Positions 16,865-24,366 of a stretch of 64,000 nucleotides of DNA are shown in pieces. Source of the DNA: Chloroflexota bacterium (GTDB lineage: Bacteria; Chloroflexota; Limnocylindria; P2-11E); contig VBFY01000055.1 of the NCBI GenBank assembly GCA_005889405.1, forward strand, positions 22,376 to 86,375. The letters are read 5' to 3'. The first letter of the stretch is position 1, and every line of letters starts with the position of its first letter. The position numbers and the translations under genes are program-made. The notes under the pieces were generated by a model. The model was given only the letters and a program-made list of their open reading frames with translations, was not told where the DNA came from and did no database searches.

Positions 16865-17932
16865 TCACGGGGAGAGTAGCGATAGCAGCGGCGGACCAAG
16901 GAACACCAGAAGCAGGGCTGGCAGGATCGTGAGCGACAACGGGAACAGCATCAGGACCGGCAAACGACGCGCCTCCGCTTCCGCGCGGCGGCGCTCGGTC
17001 GTGCGTAACGCGTCAGCCTGTATGACCAGCAACTCGGCGAGCGGAGCGCCGAAGCGTGTCGCGGCAACGACGAGGGCGGCGACGCGCGCGTCATCACCAC
17101 CACGCCCGAAGCCGCGGAGCGCGTCGGGTAGCGAGCGCCCCAGCGCGAGGTCGGCGAGAAGGCGTCGCGCATCCGCGATGCGGCCGAAGCTCGGCGCGCG
17201 CTCGACGAGCGCGGCCAGCGCCCGCTCGAACGTGAGCCCGGCCTCCAGACCAACGACGACCGCGTCAAGGAACGTCGCGAGATCCGGCGGCGGTTCGGTC
17301 GCGCGGACGATGCGCCAGAGCCACAGCGCGCCGGCGACCTCGAGTGCGATGGCAATGCCGAGAAGACCGATGCCCTGTCCGAGGAAGATCGCCGCGTAGT
17401 CGGGCGTCGCGAGCGCGAAGAAAAGTGCGCCGAGTGGCGCGAGGGCAACCAGAACGATCGCGGATACGCGACCCTGCGCCGTCAGCGCCGCGCGCTCGTC
17501 CTCGAGTGCGAGCCTTCCTCGCATGAGCGCAGCGACCCGTGCGAGGCTGCGCCCGACACGCCCGCCGCTGCGCGCGAACGCGGCGAGCACGACCGCCAGC
17601 GGGGCGACGTCCTCATCCGGGACGGTCCCCGCGTACGTGTGGAGCGCTTCGCCCACCGGTGCACCAAGTGCGAGCGCCGCAGCGACACGGCGTGTCGGCG
17701 CGGCGAGACCGGATGGCAGCGTCGGCGCGACCTCAGCGAACGCGACCGGTAACGAGAGTCCACTCGCGAGCGCCGCGGCAACCGCGTCCACGAGCGCGGG
17801 GAGCGCCGCACGCGTCTCGCGCGGATTCCGACGATGAGCGCGCAGCGCTCGCCCTACCGCGTCGGCGAGACGCCGGTCGAGCACCGCGGCCGCGAACGCG
17901 GTCGCGGCGGCAAGCGCGAGTAGCAGGGTCAG
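16865..17932 (-). CDS. Fused TadB-TadC-like platform protein (cluster B)
   Basis: Two T2SSF domains in one chain. The first (ALPALVDAVAAALASGLSL, later LEDERAALTAQGRVSA) resembles TadB; after two central helices the second (FLDAVVVGLEAGLTFERALAA, later EAEARRLPVLMLFPL) resembles TadC, ending in a C-terminal helix. The CTG at 17930-17932 overlaps the tadA stop as CTGA and gives a hydrophobic N-terminal helix (LTLLLALAAATAF) that TadB proteins normally have. Starting at GTG 17884 would lose it. I use the CTG, giving 355 residues. Confidence 0.75.
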   Translation of the reverse strand: MTLLLALAAATAFAAAVLDRRLADAVGRALRAHRRNPRETRAALPALVDAVAAALASGLSLPVAFAEVAPTLPSGLAAPTRRVAAALALGAPVGEALHTYAGTVPDEDVAPLAVVLAAFARSGGRVGRSLARVAALMRGRLALEDERAALTAQGRVSAIVLVALAPLGALFFALATPDYAAIFLGQGIGLLGIAIALEVAGALWLWRIVRATEPPPDLATFLDAVVVGLEAGLTFERALAALVERAPSFGRIADARRLLADLALGRSLPDALRGFGRGGDDARVAALVVAATRFGAPLAELLVIQADALRTTERRRAEAEARRLPVLMLFPLSLTILPALLLVFLGPPLLSLLSP

Positions 17933-19041
17933 GCGACGCTCCGCAGCGCGTAGCCGTCACCATCGCCGACGACCAGCTCGGCGATCTCGACGATGCGGCG
18001 CCGACCATCCTCGCCGCGCTCCTGGTGCACGACGAGGTCGACACCGCGTCGGATCTGCTCGCGGATCGCGGCCAGCGGCAGATCCACGCCACCCATGAGC
18101 GCCATCGTCTCCACGCGGAGCAGTGCGTGATAGGCGCCGTTCGCATGCGCGGTCGTGAGCGACCCACGGTGTCCGGTGTTCATCGCCTGGAGCATGTCGA
18201 GCGCTTCGCCGCCGCGGACCTCACCGACGACGATCCGGTCAGGTCGCATGCGCAGCGCGGCGCGCAGCAGAGCGCGGACATCGACGGCACCGGTCCCCTC
18301 GACGCTCGGCGCGCGGGTCTCGAGCGCGACAACGTTCGGCTGCGGCAGCCGGAGCTCGGCAGCGTCCTCGATCGTCACGACACGTTCGCGCTCGCCGATC
18401 GCGTACCCGAGCGCGTTGAGTGTCGTCGTCTTTCCGCTCGAGGTGCCGCCCGAAACGAGGATCGTTCGCCGCTGACGCACCGCGGCAACAAGAAGATCCA
18501 TCGTCTCGCGCGAACAGGTCCCGAGACGGACGAGGTCCTCGGGCGTCAACGGTCGGCTCGCGAAACGGCGGATGGTCAGGACCGGGCCGTGAAGCGAGAT
18601 GGGCGGGATCACCGCGTGCACGCGCGAGCCGTCGGGCAGACGTGCGTCGACGAGGGGCGTCGCGAGATCGATGCGTCGCCCCAGCGGCGCGACGAGACGC
18701 TCGATGAGGACGAGGATCTCGTCGGGATCCGCGAAGCGGATGCCGGTCTCCTCCAAACGACCGTCGCGCTCGACCCACACACCTCGCGTGCCGTTCACCA
18801 TCACCTCGCTGACGCGCTCGTCACGTAGAAGGGGCGCAAGCGCGGCGAGCCCGAAGAGTCGATCTTCGAACCAGCGCTCAAGCTCACGAAGCTCGCCGGA
18901 TGGGACGACGACGCGCTCCGACGACATCGCTTCTCGCAGCGCGCCCGGGAGCTGATCGCGGCGGGGCCGTCCGTTCTCCTCCTCGCGCAGTCGCGCCACG
19001 ATCGCGCGTTCGAGCCGGACGCGAACGCCTTCTGAGGTCAC
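17929..19041 (-). CDS. tadA: Tad/CpaF-type assembly ATPase (cluster B)
   Basis: 370 residues, about 100 shorter than the cluster A homologue because it lacks the Pro-rich N-terminal tail. Walker A GGTSSGKTT, Asp box [12 protein letters not shown], Walker [22 protein letters not shown] and a His-box segment SLTTAHANG are complete, so it should be an active ATPase. The GTG start overlaps the tadZ-like stop as GTGA and its stop overlaps the fused platform gene, suggesting tightly coupled synthesis. Confidence 0.9.
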   Translation of the reverse strand: MTSEGVRVRLERAIVARLREEENGRPRRDQLPGALREAMSSERVVVPSGELRELERWFEDRLFGLAALAPLLRDERVSEVMVNGTRGVWVERDGRLEETGIRFADPDEILVLIERLVAPLGRRIDLATPLVDARLPDGSRVHAVIPPISLHGPVLTIRRFASRPLTPEDLVRLGTCSRETMDLLVAAVRQRRTILVSGGTSSGKTTTLNALGYAIGERERVVTIEDAAELRLPQPNVVALETRAPSVEGTGAVDVRALLRAALRMRPDRIVVGEVRGGEALDMLQAMNTGHRGSLTTAHANGAYHALLRVETMALMGGVDLPLAAIREQIRRGVDLVVHQERGEDGRRRIVEIAELVVGDGDGYALRSVA

Positions 19042-19976
19042 GACGCGTCGAGCGCGATGAGCTCAGCGAGCTCGTCGTACGCGCGGCCAAGCGCACCACC
19101 CGCGCCACGCCGTCCGGACAGCGCCGCGCCGACCGCGGTCTCATCACGCGGCAGAGCGCGGAACGCCGCGCGCTCTCCGACGCGCGCCGTGCGTGACTGC
19201 GAGGCGACGAGCCACGCGGCATTCGGAAGATCGACCGCGTCGAGGGTCGCGAGTGAGAGCGGATCGTCATACGAGAGGACGAGCACGCGCTCGGCACGAC
19301 TCGCGAGCGCGAGGCCGCGCTCATCCGCGAGCACGGGAGCATCGACCAGCACGAGCTCGGCGAGCGATCCGGCCGCCCGCACCGTCGACTCGGCGAGCGC
19401 GCGCGTCGGCGCGACCGGAGCGCCGCCGATCACGCGCACGCCCACGCTCTCGGCGGCGACGACTGCAAGATGCTCCGCGGTGAGCTCGTTCGTGAGACCC
19501 TCGAGCTCGGCCCACGTTCGTGGCGCGCACTGCAGCCACCACCCGAGCGCTCCCGTCCCGGTCGCATCGACCGCAGCCAGACTGAGTCGGGATGCGAGGC
19601 GACGCGCGAGGTTCGCGACGAGCAAGGTGCGGCCGACGCCTCCGCGCGCCCCGGTCACGACCACGACGCGTGTCGCTGAGCGCACCGTCCGTGGCAGTGC
19701 CGCCACGACGAGCGGGCCGAGCGCTGCCGCTTCGCAGGTCGACGCGATCGACGACGCGTCGTAGCCGAGAGCCGCGGCGAGTGCGCGTTCGGACTCGCCA
19801 GCGACCGCGACACGCGGGATCGCGGAGTCGAGCGCGGCGGCGGCGGCGCACGCCGAGGCGTCACGCAGGTCCACGAGGACCACATCGGGTCGGCCGGCGT
19901 CGCAGGGCTCGAGCCCGAGCACCGCCGCAGCGGCGCGCAGATCGTCACCGCCGCAGATCGCGGCCCGCGCGCTCAC
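19038..19976 (-). CDS. Divergent TadZ-like ParA-family ATPase (cluster B)
   Basis: 312 residues from a GTG start. Residues 1-95 look like a decayed receiver domain (PDVVLVDLRDASA in place of the phospho-acceptor loop). The ATPase part has a deviant Walker A TGARGGVGRTLLVANLARR, lacking the signature Lys of KGGVGKT at the first position, and then AAVDATGTGALGWWL. The C-terminus is Ala/Arg-rich. It sits between the CpaB-like gene and the ATPase, so a role in pilus-machine placement is inferred. Confidence 0.7.
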   Translation of the reverse strand: MSARAAICGGDDLRAAAAVLGLEPCDAGRPDVVLVDLRDASACAAAAALDSAIPRVAVAGESERALAAALGYDASSIASTCEAAALGPLVVAALPRTVRSATRVVVVTGARGGVGRTLLVANLARRLASRLSLAAVDATGTGALGWWLQCAPRTWAELEGLTNELTAEHLAVVAAESVGVRVIGGAPVAPTRALAESTVRAAGSLAELVLVDAPVLADERGLALASRAERVLVLSYDDPLSLATLDAVDLPNAAWLVASQSRTARVGERAAFRALPRDETAVGAALSGRRGAGGALGRAYDELAELIALDAS

Positions 19977-19989
19977 GCAACTGCTCTCG

Positions 19990-20406
19990 TCAGCGCGCCG
20001 AGCGCAGCAGCGGCACCAGCAAAAGGCCGCCGCCGCGCGCGATCGCAATGGCGCTCGCGCCCTCTTCGTCGAGCTCAAGCACGATGCCGTGTTCGTCCGC
20101 TGCCATGACACGCGCCGCGTATGCGACCGGCACGGCGTACGCGTGATCTCCCTGGCGCACCGCGAGCACGTCGATGACATCGCCAGTGCGCACGCGTGGA
20201 ACGGGCGCCGCGAGCCACGAGGCTGGAAGACTCATCGCCCAGGTCGACGGCGCGAGCAACTGCGCGAGCGATGGCTGCGCGGCTGGCGCGGCGGCGCCAC
20301 CGATCTCGGCGCCCAGCGCACCGAGCGTAAGGAGTGCCGACGCCGCGCCGAGAGCAAAGCGGCGCGCTGGCAGCCGGCGGCGCGTGGCGGTCAGCGCGGG
20401 GAGCAC
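19990..20406 (-). CDS. CpaB/RcpC-like SAF-domain protein
   Basis: 138 residues: basic N-terminus, one membrane helix (ALGAASALLTLGALGAEIGG), then a short domain with PASWLAAPVPRVRTGDVIDVLAV, which resembles the SAF/RcpC domain of Tad CpaB proteins. It is much shorter than a usual CpaB (over 230 residues). It may bind the cell wall near the pilus. GTG start at 20406 overlaps the preceding gene by 16 nt; a CTG at 20392-20394 would give a CTGA 4-nt overlap instead. Confidence 0.55.
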   Translation of the reverse strand: MLPALTATRRRLPARRFALGAASALLTLGALGAEIGGAAAPAAQPSLAQLLAPSTWAMSLPASWLAAPVPRVRTGDVIDVLAVRQGDHAYAVPVAYAARVMAADEHGIVLELDEEGASAIAIARGGGLLLVPLLRSAR

Positions 20407-20822
20407 GCGTCCACCTGCAGCGAGGCGCGGTGCAGCCGCCCGGCGTGCCGAAGGTCGATCTCGATCGTCGCACCCGCGCAGCGCGCGTCGACCGCTCCAT
20501 CGAATATCGCGCCGTTCTGCGCCGCGGCCGCCGCGGCGGCGGCCCGCGCGGTCTCGCGGGTCGCAGGATCCGCGAGCAGCGCGACGACATCCACCGTGGG
20601 ACGGGGGACGTTGAAGACGTGCGCCCGCACCGAGTCGAGATGCGCGATATACGCGTCCGCGACCGCCGCGGCCGCGGCTTCGACCGCGGCTTCGCCGACG
20701 TCTTGCGTACGTGCGTTCGCCAGCACGCGCTCCTGGACCACGCGCAGGCCGACGATGGCGAGCGCACCGATCCCGATCAGCAGCGCCGCGACTACGAGCG
20801 CCTGGCCGCGCTCGCCACTCAA
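20391..20822 (-). CDS. TadG/TadE-like pseudopilin
   Basis: 143 residues. The N-terminus SGERGQALVVAALLIGIGALAIVGLRVV is the TadE/TadG pattern: a short charged leader with RGQ, then a hydrophobic helix. The rest is Ala-rich with one pair of widely spaced cysteines. I choose TTG at 20820-20822, which overlaps the TadE-like stop as TTGA; GTG at 20831 is the alternative. Likely a minor pilus or surface component of cluster B. Confidence 0.65.
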   Translation of the reverse strand: MSGERGQALVVAALLIGIGALAIVGLRVVQERVLANARTQDVGEAAVEAAAAAVADAYIAHLDSVRAHVFNVPRPTVDVVALLADPATRETARAAAAAAAAQNGAIFDGAVDARCAGATIEIDLRHAGRLHRASLQVDACSPR

Positions 20823-21211
20823 GGCATCCACTCGATGCGGCGCGACGCGCTGGCCGTCACGACCAAACGCGGAAGCCCGACGAAGCCCAGCGGTACCGGC
20901 AACGTGTAGCTCGCGTTGACGGTGAGCATCGATCCGCGTGGGTCGCGGTTACGCGGGGGCTCGTCTTGCGGCGGCGCGATGGCGCTCGTGACGCGCTCCG
21001 GCGCGAGCGGCGCGACCGTGGCGGCGAGCGTTCCGCGGATCTGTTCGTCGTCGTTCGTGAGGGCGCCCGCGCGCGCCGCCTCAGCGGTCGCGTGCTGGAG
21101 CGCGAGACGCGCAACACCGAGCTCCGCGACGAGCACCATCGCGAGCGCGACGACGAGGAGTGTCGGAAGCACGAGAGCGAATTCGACGATCGCCTGACCG
21201 CGGTCGTTCAC
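20819..21211 (-). CDS. tadE: TadE-like pseudopilin
   Basis: 130 residues. Classic TadE N-terminus NDRGQAIVEFALVLPTLLVVALAMV with Glu in the prepilin +5-like position, followed by a soluble domain. GTG start overlaps the hydrolase stop as GTGA. TadE-type proteins are processed by the Tad prepilin peptidase and act as minor pilins; the only peptidase in the window is in cluster A. Confidence 0.8.
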   Translation of the reverse strand: MNDRGQAIVEFALVLPTLLVVALAMVLVAELGVARLALQHATAEAARAGALTNDDEQIRGTLAATVAPLAPERVTSAIAPPQDEPPRNRDPRGSMLTVNASYTLPVPLGFVGLPRLVVTASASRRIEWMP

Positions 21212-22263
21212 TCGCTGATCGGCGGCCACGGCAGCGCGTGACGTAGCGTGCGGCGGAAGAGGCCGCCGATGCCTCCGATGAGGCACACGACGCAGATCCC
21301 GTCGAGCACCACCTGCGCCTGAAGGTCGGTGGTCTGCGCGAACATGTCGGCGGCCGCGCGAAGCGCGAGGCCGCGCTCGTCCGGCGGTACGGCGCGAGCG
21401 CGGATCGTCGCCATCGTGAGGTCGATGGCCTGCTTGCTCTTGAGGATGCCACCGTGGCCTTCGACCTCGGCGGCCGACATGGGCAGCAGGACCCGTGACG
21501 GCACGCCGGGGTCCCGCGCATCCGCGGTGCTGACGAGTCCGTCGGTCGCGAGACGCAGATCGAGCCGCACGACGCCCGGCGGCGGCGCGGACGCGTGCAG
21601 CCGCGCCATGTCGCGCACCGCGGCAGTGTCTGGATCGCGGAGGACCGCTTTGGCGAACGCGCGCGTGTCCTCGCGCGCAGGTCCGCTCGCTGCGAGCCAG
21701 CTCTGCGCCTCTGCGGCCGCGTGTACACCGTCGTGGGGCGTGGCCCATGCGACGTAGGTCGTGACGCCGTCGCTCGCGGAAAGGCCAAGGTCGAAGGCGC
21801 GATCGGCCACGTTGCCACCCATCGAGTGCGTGACGATGTGCACGCCGCCGTAGCTCTTCGACAGCCTTCGGATCGTGTCGCGCAGCTGGACCGCGTTCGC
21901 GTCGATCGCACCGAACGTGTCATAGGTCCCGACGTCGCGGCCGAACTCCATGACGTCGTAGCCGCCCGTCTTCGCAACGCGGTCGCGGAATGCGCCGAAG
22001 GCAGGCGGGTCCTCCTCGGAGGCATAGCCGCCGACCAGGATGATCAGCTCCTTCTTCGGCGCGTCCGGCGTCGCAGACGCCGCGGGCGCACGCTCGACGG
22101 GACGGAGGACCGTGAGCGGCGGACGGAGGGGAGGACCCGCGTCCACCGAACGGAGCGGCGGGTCCTCGTCCGCCAATGCAACGAGCGCCAAGGCCGGAAG
22201 GGCGACCCACGCCAACAGCGTCGCGCCGATCAACGCTCGCATCCGCATCGCGGCACATGTCAT
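21208..22263 (-). CDS. Exported or membrane-anchored alpha/beta hydrolase (lipase/esterase-like)
   Basis: 351 residues. N-terminal signal-like helix (ALIGATLLAWVALPALALVALA), a Pro-rich linker, then an alpha/beta-hydrolase core with ELIILVGGYASEED and the nucleophile elbow VHIVTHSMGGN. ATPHDGVH likely carries the region after strand 6. A hydrophobic segment (VVLDGICVVCLIGGIGGLF) ends the protein. Its stop overlaps tadE by GTGA, so it appears to be the first gene of the cluster B operon, an unusual partner for pilus genes. Confidence 0.7.
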   Translation of the reverse strand: MTCAAMRMRALIGATLLAWVALPALALVALADEDPPLRSVDAGPPLRPPLTVLRPVERAPAASATPDAPKKELIILVGGYASEEDPPAFGAFRDRVAKTGGYDVMEFGRDVGTYDTFGAIDANAVQLRDTIRRLSKSYGGVHIVTHSMGGNVADRAFDLGLSASDGVTTYVAWATPHDGVHAAAEAQSWLAASGPAREDTRAFAKAVLRDPDTAAVRDMARLHASAPPPGVVRLDLRLATDGLVSTADARDPGVPSRVLLPMSAAEVEGHGGILKSKQAIDLTMATIRARAVPPDERGLALRAAADMFAQTTDLQAQVVLDGICVVCLIGGIGGLFRRTLRHALPWPPISE

Positions 22264-22337
22264 CAGCGCATGAGGCAGTGGCGAAGAGGAGCCGCGACCG
22301 GTACGGGAGTACTAGTTTTCTTGTAACCTGCAGAACC

Positions 22338-23105
22338 GTGAATAGAGCATTACTGCTAATGCTGGTCGTGGTCGCGTGCGCGCCCACGCCGACTGCGAAG
22401 CTGCCGGTCATCTGCGGCGCGACCGCGGGAGGCCGCGCCGGCGCCGAGACGCAGCTGCGATTCGTCGAGGCGAGCGACACCGAGATCGTCCTCACTTTTG
22501 GCGCCAGCTCGACGTCGAACGTCTTCGACGTCCCGGCGTTCAAGCTCACGCCGCTCGAGGGCGCGGGATCTCCTCGCGCGTATCGCCTCAAGGTGAGTGG
22601 CACATCGACGCTCAATCCGGACGGGACGGCCAGCTACCGCGGACTGAAAGGGCTCGAGCCCGGTGGCCGCACCGTGCGCGCCATCGATCTCATCGACGAA
22701 TCGGCACGTGTCGTGACCTTCACGGTCGCGCTCGAACGGGAGGTCTGTCCGTTCGTCGCCGCGAAGATCTATCAGTACGGGAAGAGCCCGCGCGCGCAGA
22801 TCGCCCTCACGTTCAACGGTGCGAGCGCCCTGACGCTCGAAACGATCTCGGACGCCGTTGGTGGCGCGCCGATCGGCACGCCGGTGCAAGGGAGCGGCGC
22901 GGGCTACGAGCCGTCATCGAAGATCAGCATCACCATCGGCGGCCGTCTGGTCTGGGATACGACCGCGAATCGCGACGGGACATTCGACTCCGGCTTTTGG
23001 ATCCCGGACCGCGAGCCCGGCCTGTACACCGTCACCGCGACCGACGGCCACGGGCATGTCGGGACGACCACGCTGCGCGTGATGGCACAGCGCACCAAGA
23101 AATGA
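22338..23105 (+). CDS. Secreted lipoprotein with an Ig-like C-terminal domain
   Basis: 255 residues. The N-terminus NRALLLMLVVVACAPTPT has a hydrophobic core and the lipobox VVAC, so it should be lipid-modified by Lgt. The C-terminal half is beta-rich with segments like GAGYEPSSKISITIGG and GTFDSGFWIPDREPGLYTVT, reminiscent of bacterial Ig-like/TIG-type folds. Function unknown. Two internal Cys flank the domain boundary. GTG start. Divergent from the Tad cluster B hydrolase; its stop overlaps the next gene as ATGA. Confidence 0.75.
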   Translation: MNRALLLMLVVVACAPTPTAKLPVICGATAGGRAGAETQLRFVEASDTEIVLTFGASSTSNVFDVPAFKLTPLEGAGSPRAYRLKVSGTSTLNPDGTASYRGLKGLEPGGRTVRAIDLIDESARVVTFTVALEREVCPFVAAKIYQYGKSPRAQIALTFNGASALTLETISDAVGGAPIGTPVQGSGAGYEPSSKISITIGGRLVWDTTANRDGTFDSGFWIPDREPGLYTVTATDGHGHVGTTTLRVMAQRTKK

Positions 23106-23641
23106 CGGTGCTCGGCATCGACGCGCTCATCGTCGTCGCGAGCAGCGCCCACGGTCCGGAGGGACACCTCGGGCTGCCGCGCGGGGGCGTGCGCTCGAAC
23201 GACGAGCACGATCACCTCACCGACGCCAGGGCCGCGCGCGAGTTCCTCGCTGCACGTCATGAATTCGCGGCGCCAGCCGGAGCACCGCCTATGACCGAGC
23301 TGCGACGGCTACGTCTGCTGCGCGACGCCGTGCGGTCGCTCGTGCGCGGCGACGTGCAGTCGTATGCGCGCCGCCGCGACGCCTTGCTCCGCGGCGCGCG
23401 CTACCGGCTCGCGCCGGACGGGACGCTCGCCAGCGACCACGAGGGCTGGACCGAGTTCTGCGATCTTCTCATCCCACCGCTCGTCGCCCTCGGGAGCGAG
23501 AAGCGGCGTCCGCACGCGTGCGGCAATCGTCGCTGCGGCTGGCTCTTCGTCGATCGGTCCGCGAATGGTCTGCGGCGCTGGTGCGATGCGAAGGCCTGCG
23601 GCAACCGGATGAAGGTGCGCCGCTACCGCGCGCGCCATTAG
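23102..23641 (+). CDS. CGNR zinc-finger transcriptional regulator
   Basis: 179 residues. The C-terminal zinc finger and helix are clear: ACGNRRCGWLFVD, RRWCDAKACGNRMKVRRYRAR. The preceding helical region (LTDARAAREFLAA onward) corresponds to the ABATE ligand-binding domain typical of the family. The start ATG overlaps the lipoprotein stop as ATGA, which links the two genes. Target unknown; autoregulation of the pair is a reasonable guess. Confidence 0.85.
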   Translation: MTVLGIDALIVVASSAHGPEGHLGLPRGGVRSNDEHDHLTDARAAREFLAARHEFAAPAGAPPMTELRRLRLLRDAVRSLVRGDVQSYARRRDALLRGARYRLAPDGTLASDHEGWTEFCDLLIPPLVALGSEKRRPHACGNRRCGWLFVDRSANGLRRWCDAKACGNRMKVRRYRARH

Positions 23642-24363
23642 GCGCGTACCTTCGCGACCTCTACCGCCTGCTCGCTCGCGGCCTTCTCCTCCCGGTCATC
23701 GAGCGGCATGAGCTTCTGCGGGCCATGTCGCCGCTCGAGCGCCCACGCGAGCAGACGATCGGCGAGCCAGGGATTCTTCGGGAGGCACGAGCCGTGGCTG
23801 TACGTGCCGACGATCTTTCCCTGCACCGCGCCCTCGGTCTTGTCCTCGCCGTTGTTCCCGTTGCCAACCACGACGGTGCCGAGCGGCTTCGCCTTCGGTC
23901 CGAGGTAGGTGCGACCGCTGTGGTTCTCAAATCCGACGAGCACGCCGTCGGGCGTCTCGGCGACGAGGTTGCCGACGAAACGCAGCGTGCCGGCGCGCGT
24001 GCGAACGTCGAGCACGCCCAGTCCCGGGATGGACGGCGCGTTCTCGGGAACGTACTCATGTCCGAGCAGCTGGTAACCGCCACAGATCGTCAGCGCCGCG
24101 GCGCCGTTCGCGAGGGACGCTCTGAGCGCGTCTCCATTCGGGCCGACGAGATCGGCACTCACGATGTCCTGACCCTGGTCCTGACCGCCACCGAAGAACC
24201 AGAGGTCGGGCCAGTCCGCGTCGAACGTCATGCCAGCGGTGAACGCGCGCACTTCCACGGAAATATCTCGCCAGCTCGCGCGCTGCGTCAGCGCGAGGAC
24301 GTTGCCGCGGTCACCGTAGATGTTCATGAGGTCGGGGTACAGGTGCGCGATATGTAGATCCAT
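23638..24363 (-). CDS. gatD: Lipid II isoglutaminyl synthase, glutamine amidotransferase subunit
   Basis: Amidates the D-Glu of lipid II together with MurT, as in Gram-positive cell walls. 241 residues of the CobB/CobQ-like amidotransferase family. N-terminus HIAHLYPDLMNIYGDRGN is characteristic of GatD. The nucleophile is in ALTICGGYQLLG and the catalytic His in VGTYSHG. The C-terminal tail is charged. ATG start 3 nt after the murT stop. It ends convergent with the CGNR gene with 4 nt overlap. Confidence 0.93.
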   Translation of the reverse strand: MDLHIAHLYPDLMNIYGDRGNVLALTQRASWRDISVEVRAFTAGMTFDADWPDLWFFGGGQDQGQDIVSADLVGPNGDALRASLANGAAALTICGGYQLLGHEYVPENAPSIPGLGVLDVRTRAGTLRFVGNLVAETPDGVLVGFENHSGRTYLGPKAKPLGTVVVGNGNNGEDKTEGAVQGKIVGTYSHGSCLPKNPWLADRLLAWALERRHGPQKLMPLDDREEKAASEQAVEVAKVRA

Positions 24364-24366
24364 CGC

